From positions 58,173,809-58,237,808 of the forward strand of contig NC_089494.1 in the NCBI RefSeq assembly GCF_036850765.1: a stretch of DNA of 64,000 nucleotides, in the 5' to 3' direction. Within the stretch, counting starts at the first letter, position 1. Every line of letters begins with the position of its first letter. The DNA is from Saccopteryx bilineata (lineage: Eukaryota; Chordata; Mammalia; Chiroptera; Emballonuridae). The notes below the pieces were generated by a model. It was not told the origin of the DNA. It saw nothing but the letters and a program-made list of their open reading frames with translations, and made no database searches. Positions 12,650 to 24,441 of the stretch are shown here, piece after piece. Position numbers and translations under genes: made by a program.

Positions 12650-13270
12650 TCCCTAGTTTATGCCACCAGTTACAAATTTGGGGGTTCCCAGTACCACACT
12701 CAACCTCAATAATTTGTTAAAAGGGCTCACAGAACTCATTGAAAGCTGCACTCATGGTTATAGTTGATTATAGGAAAGGATACAGATTAAAATCAGCCTA
12801 AGGAGAGACTTATGGGCAGAATTCAGGAGAGTTTCAAAAGTGGAGCTTCCAATTGTCTTCTCTTCCTGGGGTTATGGATAGCATTAACTTCTCCCAGCAA
12901 CAATGTGTCACAACATGTATTAGGTACAGCCAAACAAGGAGGCTCACCTGAGCCTTGGCATACAGGTTCTTCACTGGGGCTTGATTCCCAGAACCTAGCT
13001 GGTCACCCACATAATTGACTTGAGTCTCCATCTCCTCCAGAGGTTAACTGATACCAAGTGATCCAAAGAACCCCATCACATTGTTGGTGTGCCTCAGAGC
13101 ACCCACTCTAAATTATATTTTTACTATCTGACCAGCCAAGGCATCTGGGTAAACAATGACACTTTTATCAAGGCTGGACATTTCAAGGACTTAGAGGTCA
13201 CCTCTCAGGAGCCAAAGGCGATGGCCAGACATTTCTCTGGGTAAGGTTAACTCTATTACACGCAAGGTCA
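12650..13270 (-). mobile_element. Ancient LTR, probably ERVL type
   Basis: Phrases such as 'agggctcacagaactcattg', 'aggaaaggatacagattaaa' and 'gtggagcttccaattgtctt' resemble an old mammalian LTR read in antisense. I am not sure of the family name, and the ends are not clear. Open frames of about 65 codons here look accidental. Confidence 0.4.
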
Positions 13271-13444
13271 ACTGTGTGGTTCATGAATCCAGTGTCTAAC
13301 TTTGATCAGCACACTGTGGGCTGATTTACTGTAGGGGAAACTAGTCTTCTCATTACATGGAGTGCTGAAGTTGAAAGGTGCATAATCCTTGACTACTTTT
13401 ATTGAGTAATATGAATTTAGAAAATAAAACAAATAAATTAAACA

Positions 13445-15885
13445 GGAGATGACGTCAGAGTAATGGCGGAGTAGGAAGCGATACCGATAAATCTCCCCCA
13501 AAACTCAACAAGATCTTCAACCAGAAACAGAAAAACCTATACTTGGAGCTTCCAGATGCTTCGCAATACACCCAAAGGTATGATTGAGTGAAAAATTGGC
13601 TAAATATATAACCAAACCCCGAAGGAAATAGGGAGTAAGAAATGCTCCGCCTTCCTCACTAACCTAAACAGGGCGGCTTTCTCTGGTAACTGTGAATATA
13701 GAAACTGAGGCGGGCAAAGGGGGTGAATAGATCCAGGCCGCCGCAGCAAAAACGGCCGAACCAGGCTGTGGCTCAGAGATCCAAGCCGAGGAAAATCTGA
13801 TCCTGTGGCAACCCGGGCAATACAAGCTAACACTCGCGCCAAACCCAAACAAAGAAAGACAAGCGGAGCGGCCATTTTACCCGGTCTCCTGGTCGGTGCG
13901 CAGTTAGTGGAAGAGAGATTTCTTCCTAAGCCGCGGAAGTGGGTGCCCGTGTTGCCCCATGGAGAGGCAGGGTCAGAGGCCTTTCTGTGGGCTGAGGGCA
14001 GAGTCTCTGGGCAGCCCCAGCGCCCTGGGAAAGCCACGCACGGGAGGGAGTGAGAACTACTTCCAACGGTGGAGATTTTCCGTGCTGGAGGCTGTTTCAC
14101 TCAGAGGGAACCGCGGCCGGCCTCATATCCTGGTGTGCGTGCGCAGATAAGGAGTGAGCGATTCCTCCGAGTGCCTCGGCAGTGCGCGCCCGTGTTATCG
14201 CACAGAGGGGCAGAGTCAGGGGCCTTTGTGTGGGCCAAAGCGGAATCTCGGGCCGCCCCAGCGCCTTGCAAAAGCCACACACGGGGACGGAGCGAGACTC
14301 AATTCCAACGCTGCAACTTTTCCCTGCGGTTGGGGGTTTCACTCAGAGCGTGAGACTGCTGGCCGGATATCCTGGTTCCAGACAGTGAGTGAGAGTTTCC
14401 TCCAAGCGCCCCGGAAGTGGGCGCCCGCTTGTGTTACCGGACAGAGTGGCAGAGCCAGTGGTCTTTGAGTGGGCGGAAAGCCCACCTGATTATGCTAGCA
14501 GCTCTGACTGACTGAGCCTTACCCAGAGCCCTGTGCTGAGTGGAAATAGAGTGGGGAGTTGCCAGCAATTTGAGCCTCTTACTATCCAGGCAGAGGCAGC
14601 AGCAACCCCATACCTGGACTATCAGGCTACTAATTGAGGAAGGAAAGACTAGGAGAAAGGCTCCAGGAACACGGACTCTCTCACTGTCGGAGCCTATAAA
14701 TGCTAATGAGCCTCAACTCCCAACGAGAATAAAGCACAATACATGACATTGCCATAGAGACTTATCAACTGCAAACCTCTACCTGAGCGTGCCAAAGGGG
14801 CAGAACCCGGGGTACAGAGTCACCGACCAGGAAGAGGGAGAGAAAAGAAAAAGCAAGAAGATAACCTCTCAAAATCAAGAATAATCTACAGACTTTATAA
14901 CCTATCCCATTTTATTATATTTGTTCGTTTGTTTCTCTTATCTTCATTCTTGAGACTTTTTTTTCCTCCTCCAATTTGGCCGATTAACTCTCTACCGGTC
15001 TTACTCTCTCCTCTCCTTGAACTACACTACCCATAACTGTTACATCTCCCATTATCATTTCTCTTCTCTTCCTTTCTCTCTATGAGGGTTGCACTCCAAA
15101 ACCCTTAACTCTCTCTCTCTCTCTCCTTTCTTTTTTCTTCTTTTAGTGGTTCCCTCTTTTTTTCTCTCTCTCTCTTTCTTTTCTCCCTCTATATTAGTTT
15201 CTTCCTTTCTCCTTTACATCTCCTCTCATTCAAACCTCAATAACAAACAAATTATCTTATCTGGGACTCAAACCTATGTTTGTGGCATTTTGGGGGGTTT
15301 TACTTCACCTTTTTAACTCACTAGCAGTGCTCCCATCCCTGGCTCTCCATATTATCTAGTTCTTGTTCCACTAAATACAATAGTAAGTTTTTAATTTGTC
15401 CCCCCATTTTTCCATTTTCCTCTTATTCCTCTCATCATAACTCTTAGAAAACCAACACCTAAAAGCAAATCATTTTATTCTTGACCCAAATTTTTTCCTT
15501 ATTTGCTTTTTGTGGGTCCATACGCTCTTTTTTTTTTCTTTTTTCTTTTTTTTTTTTCCTTTTTTTTTTTTTTTTTCTTTCTCTCTTTTTTGCCCCTTTA
15601 TTACTTTTCCCCAATTCAGGCCCTCCATCACAGGCATTGTTTGTTATAACTCACAGTCCACCACAAGATTTTCTCAAGAAAGAGGGGAGAGGAGAGGAGA
15701 GGAAAAAAAAGAGGGGGGGAATAATTTTCTTTTTTTTAAAAATTTTTATTTTATTTTATTTTTCTTTATTTCATTATTAATTTTTTTAAAAAAAACAACT
15801 CTTTTCGATTTGTTATTTTTTTATTTTTTTTAACTTTTTATTCTTTATTAAATCTCATTAATACTATCAACAAAACCACCCTCAG
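13445..15885 (+). promoter_or_regulatory. L1-A 5' UTR / internal promoter with ~241-bp tandem monomers
   Basis: This untranslated leader is GC-rich at first and then strongly pyrimidine-rich. Three related units begin with cctgg at 13888, 14129 and 14371; the third is partial and ends near 14480. Each contains a block like 'gcccgtgttgccccatgg', 'gcagagtc' and 'aaagccacgcacgggagg'. The spacing is 241 and 242 bp. By analogy with rodent L1 monomers these are likely promoter units, but that is inference. From about 14920 the strand becomes T/C-rich, with T runs of up to about 15 near 15530-15580. Confidence 0.75.
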
Positions 15886-16881
15886 ATGCCATTAAGGAAG
15901 AGAAAATCGAATATCATGGATACAAAAGAAAGAGAGGTAACACAGCTAGATGAGGAAAAATCTATGGAGAAAAAATTTAATATATTGGAAACCTTGGAGC
16001 TAAATGACAGAGAATTCAAGATAGAAATCCTAAAAATCCTCCGAGATATACAAGAAAACACAGAAAGGCAATATAGGGAGCTCAGAAAACAACTCCATGA
16101 ACACAAAGAATATATGTCCAAGGAAATTGAAACTATAAAAACAAATCAAACAGAGATGAAAAACTCAATTCACGAGCTGAAAAACGAAGTAACAAGCTTA
16201 GCTAATAGAACAGGTCAGATAGAAGAGAGGATTAGTGAAATAGAAGACAAGCAACTTGAGGCACAACAGAGAGAAGAAGAAAGAGACTCAAAAATTAAAA
16301 AAAATGAGATAGCCCTACAAGAATTATCTGACTCCATCAAAAAGAATAACATAAGAATAATAGGTATATCAGAGGGAGAAGAGAGAGAAAATGGAATGGA
16401 GAACATACTTAAACAAATAATTGATGAGAACTTCCCAAGCCTGTGGAAAGAACTAAAGCCTCAAGTTCAAGAAGCAAACAGAACTCCAAGTTTTCTTAAC
16501 CCCAACAAACCTACTCCAAGGCATATCATAATGAAATTGACACAAACCAACAGCAAAGAAAAAATTCTCAAGGCAGCCAGGGAAAAGAAGAATACAACAT
16601 ATAAAGGAAGGCCCATTAGATTATCATCAGATTTCTCAGCAGAAACTCTACAAGCTAGAAGAGAGTGGACACCAATATTTAAAGTCCTGAAAGAGATGAA
16701 CTTTCAGCCACGAATACTATACCCATCAAAGCTATCCTTCAAATACGAAGGAGAAATAAAAACATTCACAGATACAGAAAAGATGAGGGAATTTATCATC
16801 AGAAAACCCCCACTCCAGGAATTACTAAAGGGGGTTCTCCAATCAGATACAAAAAACAAAAAAAAACAGAGCCACAAGTAA
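15886..16881 (+). CDS. L1 ORF1 protein (RNA-binding chaperone)
   Basis: An intact 331-residue ORF1p. The first ATG of the open frame is used, giving MPLRKRK at the N terminus. Residues of about 35-150 are rich in E, K, Q, L and I with heptad-like spacing (IETIKTNQTEMKNSIHEL), the coiled coil that makes ORF1p a trimer. The middle, about 155-250, holds the RRM-like domain (NNIRIIGISEGE; PRHIIMKLTQ). The end carries the basic C-terminal domain (KGRPIRLSSDFSAETLQARR). These match the known L1 ORF1p layout, in which the protein coats L1 RNA and acts as a nucleic-acid chaperone in the ribonucleoprotein. The copy in L1-B is broken by two one-base deletions, whereas this one is full length. Confidence 0.95.
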   Translation: MPLRKRKSNIMDTKEREVTQLDEEKSMEKKFNILETLELNDREFKIEILKILRDIQENTERQYRELRKQLHEHKEYMSKEIETIKTNQTEMKNSIHELKNEVTSLANRTGQIEERISEIEDKQLEAQQREEERDSKIKKNEIALQELSDSIKKNNIRIIGISEGEERENGMENILKQIIDENFPSLWKELKPQVQEANRTPSFLNPNKPTPRHIIMKLTQTNSKEKILKAAREKKNTTYKGRPIRLSSDFSAETLQARREWTPIFKVLKEMNFQPRILYPSKLSFKYEGEIKTFTDTEKMREFIIRKPPLQELLKGVLQSDTKNKKKQSHK

Positions 16882-16977
16882 AAGCTCCAAGAAGAACACA
16901 ATAAAACCAAATTTAAACTGTGACAACAACAAAAAGAAAGAGGGGGAGAAGACGGAGATTAACAGTAGCAAAGGACG

Positions 16978-17217
16978 ATGGAGTGCAAAAGTACTCACAA
17001 AATAGTTCGCTACAATGAACAGGGTAGGGACCCTTTTCATTACTCAAAGGTAACCACCATTGAAAAAACCACCACAGAAGCACATGAGATAAAAAAGATA
17101 GCAACAGAGGAAAGATGTATGGAATACAACCAAATAAAAACAAAAGATACAAAAACGAAAGAGAAGGATCAAACAAGACACAAAACTAACAGAAAGCAAG
17201 ATATAAAATGGCAATAG
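16978..17217 (+). CDS. 79-codon spacer ORF overlapping the ORF2 start (L1-A)
   Basis: A small open frame lies in the 326-bp spacer between ORF1 and ORF2. It starts [10 protein letters not shown], is very rich in K, T and E, and ends KQDIKWQ. Its TAG stop (17215-17217) lies just inside ORF2, overlapping the ORF2 ATG (17208) by 10 nt. The same ORF is open in L1-B with one T-to-R change. I recognise no domain. It could be a real small protein, a device that helps ribosomes reinitiate at ORF2, or an accident kept by recent common ancestry. Human L1 has a much shorter spacer. Confidence 0.4.
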   Translation: MECKSTHKIVRYNEQGRDPFHYSKVTTIEKTTTEAHEIKKIATEERCMEYNQIKTKDTKTKEKDQTRHKTNRKQDIKWQ

Positions 17218-20200
17218 GGAACTCACAAGTATCAATAATTACACTAAATGTAAATGGATTAAACTCACCAATAAAAAGGCACAGAGTAGCAGAATGGATT
17301 AAAAAAGAAAATCCAACTGTATGCTGCCTACAGGAAACTCATCTAAGTAACAAGGATAAAAACAAATTCAAATTGAAAGGCTGGAAAACAATACTCCAAG
17401 CAAATAACATCCAAAAAAAAGCAGGTGTAGCAATACTCATATCGGATAATGCTGACTACAAGACAGGAAAAGTACTTAGAGACAAAAATGGCCATTTCAT
17501 AATGGCTAAGGGGACACTGAATCAAGAAGACATAACAATTCTTAATATATATGCACCAAACCAAGGAGCACCAAAATATATAAGACAGCTACTTATTGAT
17601 CTTAAAACAAAAACTGACAAAAATACAATCATACTTGGAGACCTCAATACACCGCTGACGGCTCTAGATCGGTCATCCAAACAGAGAATCAACAAAGACA
17701 TAGTGGCCTTAAACAAAACACTAGAGCACCTGGATATGATAGACATCTACAGGACATTTCATCCCAAAGTGACTGAGTATACATTTTTCTCCAGTGTACA
17801 TGGATCATTCTCAAGAATTGACCATATGTTGGGCCACAAAAACAATATCCGCAAATTCAGAAAAATTGAAGTTGTACCAAGCATATTTTCTGATCATAAA
17901 GCCTTGAAACTAGAATTCAACTGCAAAAAAGAGGAAAAAAATCCCACAAAAATGTGGAAACTAAACAACATACTTTTAAAAAATGAATGGGTCAAAGAAG
18001 AAATAAGTGCAGAGATCAAAAGATATATACAGACTAATGAAAATGACAATACGACATATCAGAATCTATGGGATGCAGCAAAAGCAGTGATAAGAGGGAA
18101 GTTCATATCGCTTCAGGCATATATGAACAAACAAGAGAGAGCCCAAGTGAACCACTTAACTTCCCACCTTAAGGAACTAGAAAAAGAAGAACAAAGACAA
18201 CCCAAAACCAGCCGAAGAAAGGAGATAATAAAAATCAGAGCAGAAATAAATGAATTAGAGAACAGAAAAACTATAGAAAAAATTAATAGAACAAGGAGCT
18301 GGTTCTTTGAAAAGATCAACAAAATTGACAAACCCTTGGCAAGACTTACCAAGGAAAAAAGAGAAAGAACTCATATAAACAAAATCCAAAATGAAAGAGG
18401 AGAAATCACCATGGACACCGTAGATATACAAAGAATTATTGTAGAATACTATGAAAAACTTTATGCCACTAAATTCAACAACCTAGAAGAAATGGATAAA
18501 TTCCTAGAAAAATACAACCTTCCTAGACTGAGTCAAGAAGAAGCAGAAAGCCTAAACAGACCTATCAGTAGAGAAGAAATAGAAAAAACCATTAAAAACC
18601 TCCCCAAAAATAAAAGTCCAGGCCCTGACGGCTATACCAGCGAATTTTATCAAACATTCAAAGAAGACTTGGTTCCTATTCTACTCAAAGTCTTCCAAAA
18701 AATTGAAGAAGAAGCAATACTTCCAAACACATTTTATGAGGCCAACATAACCCTCATACCAAAACCAGGCAAGGATGGCACAAAAAAAGAAAACTACAGA
18801 CCAATATCTCTAATGAATACAGAAGCTAAAATACTAAACAAAATACTAGCAAATCGAATACAACAACATATTAAAAAAATAATACATCATAATCAAGTGG
18901 GATTCATCCCAGAATCTCAAGGATGGTTCAACATACGTAAAACGGTTAATGTAATACACCATATCAACAAAACAAAGAAAAAAAACCCACATGATCTTAT
19001 CAATAGACGCAGAAAAGGCTTTCGATAAAATACAACACAATTTTATGTTTAAGACTCTCAACAAAATGGGTATAGAAGGAAAATATCTCAACATGATAAA
19101 GGCCATATATGATAAACCATCAGCTAACATCATATTAAATGGCACTAAACTGAAGGCTTTCCCCCTTAAATCAGGAACAAGACAGGGTTGTCCACTCTCT
19201 CCACTCTTATTTAATGTGGTACTAGAGGTTCTAGCCAGAGCAATCAGACAAGACAAAGAAATAAAAGGCATCCATATTGGAAAAGAAGAAGTAAAGGTAT
19301 CACTTTTTGCAGATGATATGATCCTATACATCGAAAACCCCAAAGAATCCACAAAAAGACTACTAGAAACAATAAGCCAATACAGTAAGGTCGCAGGATA
19401 CAAAATTAACATACAGAAGTCAATAGCCTTTCTATATGCCAACAATGAAACAACTGAGAAGGAACTCAAAAGAATAATCCCCTTCACGATTGCAACAAAA
19501 AAAATAAAATACTTAGGAATAAACATAACAAAGAATGTAAAGGACTTATATAATGAAAACTATAAACCATTGTTAAGGGAAATCGAAAAAGATATAATGA
19601 GATGGAAGAATATACCTTGTTCTTGGCTAGGAAGAATAAATATAATCAAGATGGCTATATTACCCAAAGCAATATACAAATTTAATGCAATTCCCATCAA
19701 AATTCCAATGACATTTTTTAAAGAAATAGAGCAAAAAATCATCAGATTTATATGGAACTATAAAAAACCCCGAATAGCCAAAGCAATCCTAAAGAAAAAG
19801 AATGAAGCTGGGGGCATAACAATACCTGACTTCAAACTCTATTATAGGGCCACGACAATCAAAACAGCATGGTATTGGCAGAAAAATAGACACTCAGACC
19901 AATGGAACAGAATAGAAAGTCCAGAAATAAAACCACATACATATAGTCAAATAATTTTTGATAAAGGGGCCAACAACACACAATGGAGAAAAGAAAGCCT
20001 CTTCAATAAATGGTGCTGGGAAAACTGGAAAGCCACATGCAAAAGAATGAAACTGGACTACAGTCTCTCCCCCTGTACAAAAATTAACTCAAAATGGATC
20101 AAAGATCTAAACATAAGACCTGAAACAATTAAGTACATAGAAGAAGACATAGGTACTCAACTCATGGACCTGGGTTTTAAAGAGCATTTTATGAATTTGA

Positions 20201-21036
20201 CTCCAATGGCAAGAGAAGTGAAGGCAAAAATTAATGAATGGGACTACATCAGACTAAGAAGTTTTTGCTCAGCAAGGGAAACTGATAACAAAATAAACAG
20301 AAAGCCAACTAAATGGGAAATGATATTTTCAAACAACAGCTCAGATAAGGGCCTAATATCCAAAATATACAAAGAACTCATAAAACTCAACAACAAACAA
20401 ACAAACAATCCAATAAAAAAATGGGAAGAGGATATGAATAGACACTTCTCCCAGGAAGAAATACAAATGGCCAACAGATATATGAAAAGATGCTCATCTT
20501 CTTTAGCTATTAGAGAAATGCAAATCAAAACGGCAATGAGATACCACCTCACACCTGTTCGATTAGCTGTTATTAGCAAGTCAGGTAATAGCAAATGTTG
20601 GAGAGGCTGTGGAGAAAAAGGAACCCTCATACACTGTTGGTGGGAATGTAAAGTAGTACAACCATTATGGAAGAAAGTATGGTGGTTCCTCAAAAAACTG
20701 AAAATAGAACTACCTTATGACCCAGCAATCCCTCTACTGGGTATATATCCCCAAAACTCAGAAACATTGATACGTAAAGACACATGCAGCCCCATGTTTA
20801 TTGCAGCATTGTTCACAGTGGCCAGGACATGGAAACAACCAAAAAGCCCATCAATAGATGACTGGATAAAGAAGATGTGGCACATATACACTATGGAATA
20901 CTACTCAGCCATAAGAAATGATGACATCGGAACATTTACAGCAAAATGGTGGGATCTTGATAACATGATACGAAGCGAAATAAGTAAATCAGAAAAAAAC
21001 AGGAACTGTATTATTCCATACGTAGGTGGGACATAA
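17208..21036 (+). pseudogene. L1-A ORF2 (endonuclease and reverse transcriptase), one frameshift
   Basis: ORF2p would be about 1275 residues. An apurinic-type endonuclease domain opens it (N14, E43 in [17 protein letters not shown] and SDHKAL are all visible), followed by the reverse transcriptase ([17 protein letters not shown], then DAEKAFD and FADD at 19306-19317) and a C-terminal cysteine motif (CWRGC...HCWWEC near 20596-20650). The frame breaks at 18986-18988, where there are three C's against two in L1-B. The first frame ends at 19028 after 606 codons, and the rest (681 codons from an internal ATG at 18991) is open in another frame. The break falls just before the first catalytic aspartate motif, so the first product would lack RT activity. 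It could be a true mutation or an assembly error. Confidence 0.93.
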
Positions 21037-21266
21037 TAGTGAAACTAAGAGACATTGATAAGAGTGTGGTGGTTACGGGGGGGGAGGGGGGAATGGGAGA
21101 GGGATAGGGGGTGGGAGGGGCACAAAGAAAACAAGATAGAAGGTGACAGAGGACAATCTGACTTTGGGTGGTGGGTATGCAACATAATTGAACGACAAGA
21201 TAACCTGGACTTGTTATCTTTGAATATATGTATCCTGATTTATTGATGTCACCCCATTAAAAAAAT

Positions 21267-21298
<32 letters not shown>
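21037..21298 (+). other. L1-A 3' UTR with G-rich tract and A tail
   Basis: After the ORF2 stop the sequence contains a G-rich polypurine block at 21077-21120 (runs of 8, 6, 5 and 4 G's), then the conserved text 'gaatatatgtatcctgattt', the phrase 'gtcaccccattaaaaaaat', and the poly-A tail. G-rich tracts that can form quadruplexes are a known trait of mammalian L1 3' UTRs. Confidence 0.88.
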
Positions 21299-21574
21299 TT
21301 AAACAAAATGTTAGGCCCTGGGTTTTTTTTTCCCAGAATGTGATTTATGTTGGATTTATAAGTTTTAACATTTTAGAAAAACATGTTTCTTCCTTTTGGT
21401 AGTTTTAAAAGTTCTTTCATATTTCAAGTTTACATGTTCTGACATTTTATAGAGAGGAACTTTTTAATCTTACATTTTCTTTATGGTTCTAGATCTATAA
21501 GGTTTATAGCTTTAAAATTTTAAGATTTTCTATTCTACCTTTTGTCTTCTTGTAAGCCACTATTCCTCAGCAAC

Positions 21575-21830
21575 TTTAAATATATATATATTATATATAT
21601 AATATAGAAAATAAATATATAAAAATAAATATATAATATATATTTATATATGTTATTATTATAAATATATAAATATATGTTTTTATATATTTAAATATAT
21701 TAATATGAAATGTTATATATAAAATATATTTTATATATAATTATATATAAGTTATATAATTTTAAATATAAGTTTAAAATGTATAAAATATATAAAAATA
21801 TATTTATATATTATATATATATTTAAAAGG
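21575..21830. repeat. AT-rich low-complexity tract
   Basis: About 250 bp of nearly pure A and T made of ATATAT, AAATATA and TTTATATA blocks. It is self-complementary in many registers. No gene is present. Confidence 0.9.
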
Positions 21831-22761
21831 TTTTTATTCTCTTTTTATCTTTGCTATTCCCACATTTGCTTTCTTAAGGTGCACAAAGCAGTTCACTAAA
21901 CTATTCCTGAGAGCACTGCTCTTGGGGAGCCAGGGTAAATGGAGCTTCCTACCACCAAATAAGCTTCATGCATGCAGAGACTTTTTTTTCTCACGTTCTC
22001 ATGTGTAATTCCGGCACCTATTGCTCTACTTGTCACGTACAGACTATATTTATTTGCTGTGTCAAATAACTGTTTTCAAAAAGTTAAAAACCTCCACCTT
22101 GCACAAATCTAAAGCAAGCCCGTATTAAAGGTTTGTTCAATTCCTTAATGAGAGAAACGAGCAAGATGGTAGAGTCAGTTCTAAGCTGGGCGCTGAAAGA
22201 AGGCTGGCATAAGATTGCTAAATTCCATTAAAAAAAAAATGGTTGCTATCATCTAGGACAGGAAAATTATTACAATGGGCTTATCAGTTCTATTGCACAG
22301 AGATCATTTGCATTTCTCCTCAGATAAATTCCATTTGCATAGCTGTAAGACCAAAAATCAACTGTGTAACATCAAGCTATAAGAACAGCTTACTGTTGTC
22401 TCAGTGGGTCTGAGTGCCAGCAGTTGCCCTTCTTGCTTTGAACTTTTACCTAGTTATTGCCCATTCTAGGTCCTCATCTTCCATGTGTGTGTTCAAATGA
22501 TAGTCCTCATGATGACTTTCCCAATTTACCCCTTCTCTCCTTTCTATTTGACTGGCTACCTTAAAATTACCCAATGATAATGTTTTCCAAGAACCACATG
22601 CTACCTTACCCATGACTCTCAATAATGCCACTTACTGCATGGGTCCTTGCTCTGTAATTTTCCTTCCTGCAATGACCAAAATCTAGGTTTTGGGTACTTT
22701 ATGTGATTCTCTGGGCATGTCAAGGTCCCTTCTCTAGGACCTGTGAATATAATAATTTTTT

Positions 22762-23098
22762 AAAAGGTTTTTAAAAATTTAATTTAATTAACTTATTTAT
22801 TTTGTGACAGAGATAGAGTCAGAGAGAGGGATAGACAGGAAGGGAGAGAGATGAGAAGCATCATTCTTCGTTGCGGCATCTTAGTTGTTCATTGATTGCT
22901 TTCTCGTATGTGCCTTAACTGTTGGGCTACAGCAGACTGGGTGACCCCTTGCTCAAGTCAGCGACCTTGAGCTCAAGCTGGTGAGCTTTGCTCAAACCAG
23001 ATGAGCCCGCGCTCAAGCTGGCAACCTTGGAGTCTTGAACCTGGATCCTCCACATCCCAGTCCAACACTCTATCCAAGCTGCGCACTGCCCAGTCAGG
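22762..23098 (-). mobile_element. tRNA-derived bat SINE (long GA/CAGACA type), antisense
   Basis: The sequence has a T-rich start, 'gagacagacagg'-like purine tract variants, 'gcatcattcttcgttgcggc', 'tcattgattgctttctcgta', repeated 'gctcaag' motifs, and a head ending tgcccagtcaggct. The flanks ataataatttttt and atgataatttttt look like a degraded target-site duplication. It is the most complete uninterrupted relative of the SINE split at 8617-9250. Confidence 0.85.
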
Positions 23099-23129
23099 CT
23101 ATGATAATTTTTTTTTAATTTTATGTCTT

Positions 23130-23359
23130 TCTGAGTATAATTTCTTTTTAAAATTTATTTATTTATGGAGAGAGAAAAAAAAAAGAGAGGGGAAAGAGGA
23201 AGAGGAGAGAGAGAGAAACATCAATTTGTTGTTCCACTTATTTATGTATTCATTGGTTGATTCTTATATGTGCTCTGACCTGGGATTGAACCTGCAATCT
23301 TGGCCTAACAGAACAATGCTCTAACCAACTGAGCTACCTGACCAGGGCTCTGAGTATAA
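23130..23359 (-). mobile_element. Ves SINE (short type), antisense, with target-site duplication
   Basis: A T-rich start, a GAGAGA tract, 'ttcattggttgattcttata', then the tRNA-like head 'ctaaccaactgagctacctg' and 'accagggc' on the + strand. It is flanked by the 11-bp repeat tctgagtataa at 23130-23140 and 23349-23359. This is the classical short bat Ves element. Confidence 0.88.
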
Positions 23360-23829
23360 CTTCTGTGGCTGTGTTAGAGTGATCTTCAAAGACCCCACAA
23401 GGGGAACTTACAACCCAATTTGCATTCCTATCAGTTTTTCAGAAATTAACATTTATCCTTTCAGAGCTGTAAAATATTCTAAACAATAGTAAAAAGTAAG
23501 ACCAATGGTGTAGTCTCAGTAATACTGGAGAGTTTAATCTGTATCTCTCAAATCAGGAAATGAGAAGATGTAGCCTTCTTGATTTCCAAATGCAGAAACA
23601 ATAGTTTATTGGTAATGTGATTCGTTTTCTATCAAGCCAAGTGTTTTATTTCAAGCTACTCTTAGTCCTTGTTTATTTAAATTACAGCATATAGTAGGTA
23701 CTCATTAAATATTTGTAGAATTAATAAATAATAGCAGAGTTTATCTAACTTCTGCTGTGAAGGAGTCATGTCCCAATAATTTGCTGTTGCAATACACCTT
23801 GCTCACGCTATGAGAGCAGTCAGTAGTGG

Positions 23830-24045
23830 GGTAACTGGGACTGTGGAATCAGGTTGGCATAGTTCACATCCTAATTCTGCAATGTATTGGTTGTATGGTT
23901 TTCAGGAAACCACTGAACCCCTCTAGCTTTAATTTCCCTTCAATAACATAGGGAAAATAATACATACCTTGCTGGGATATTGTAATCGATATATAATATA
24001 TGTAAAATATTGGTCATAATGTGTTCAGAATGCCTCACACAGATT
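23830..24045 (+). mobile_element. MIR-like ancient SINE
   Basis: The text 'ggaatcaggttggcatagtt', 'ggaaaccactgaacccctct' and 'aacatagggaaaataataca' follows the usual MIR consensus order. Boundaries are approximate. Confidence 0.65.
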
Positions 24046-24061
24046 TGCAATATAATGTAGG

Positions 24062-24441
24062 ATAGTTGTCTTAGTTTAGACTGCTATAACAAATTATCAT
24101 AGACTGGGTGGCTTAAACAAACATGTATTTCTCACAGTTCTGAAGGCTGGGAAGTGCAGGATGAAGGCACTGGGGGACCTAGTCATCTGGTGAGGGCGCT
24201 CTTCCTGGTTTGCTGATTGACATCTTCTCATTGTATTCTCACATAGCAGAGAAGAGAGGAGAAGAAGCCAACTCTCTCTGTCTCTTTAGCAAAGCATTCA
24301 TTTCCTTATGAGGCTTCACCCTCATGACTTTTAAAGCTCCCAAAGGCCCCTTCTCCAAATACCATCACCTTGGGGATGAGGGTTTCAATATGTGAATTTA
24401 GCGGGGGGGGGGGTACAAACATTCAGTTCATAGCAACAACC
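24062..24441 (-). mobile_element. MaLR solo LTR (MLT1/MST-like), antisense
   Basis: On the + strand it reads 'tcttagtttagactgctata', 'catagactgggtggcttaaa', 'tttctcacagttctgaaggc', '...ataccatcaccttgggga', '...cattcagttcatagca'. This is the reverse of a mammalian MaLR LTR that begins TGCTATGAACTGAATG. A run of about 11 G's lies near its end. No internal region is attached, so it is a solo LTR. Confidence 0.78.

Larger units (their letters stand above)
13445..21295 (+). mobile_element. L1-A: full-length LINE-1 retrotransposon
   Basis: This is a complete L1 of about 7.85 kb in sense orientation to PDE11A. It starts ggagatgacgtcagag and ends in a poly-A tail (about 21275-21298). It is flanked by the 10-bp repeat aaattaaaca at 13435-13444 and 21296-21305; the tail side overlaps the A run, so its exact length is ambiguous. 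Order: 2.44-kb 5' UTR, ORF1 (15886-16881), 326-bp spacer, ORF2 (17208-21036, one frameshift), and a 3' UTR with a G-rich tract. It is nearly identical to L1-B at 43259-51122, so both belong to a recently active subfamily. L1 copies itself by target-primed reverse transcription. ORF1 is open, but ORF2 is broken by one base as written. Confidence 0.97.

Noticed and set aside
18846..19526. 226-codon frame on the - strand of L1-A (and its mirror in L1-B).
   Set aside because: It is the antisense shadow of the ORF2 reverse-transcriptase region.
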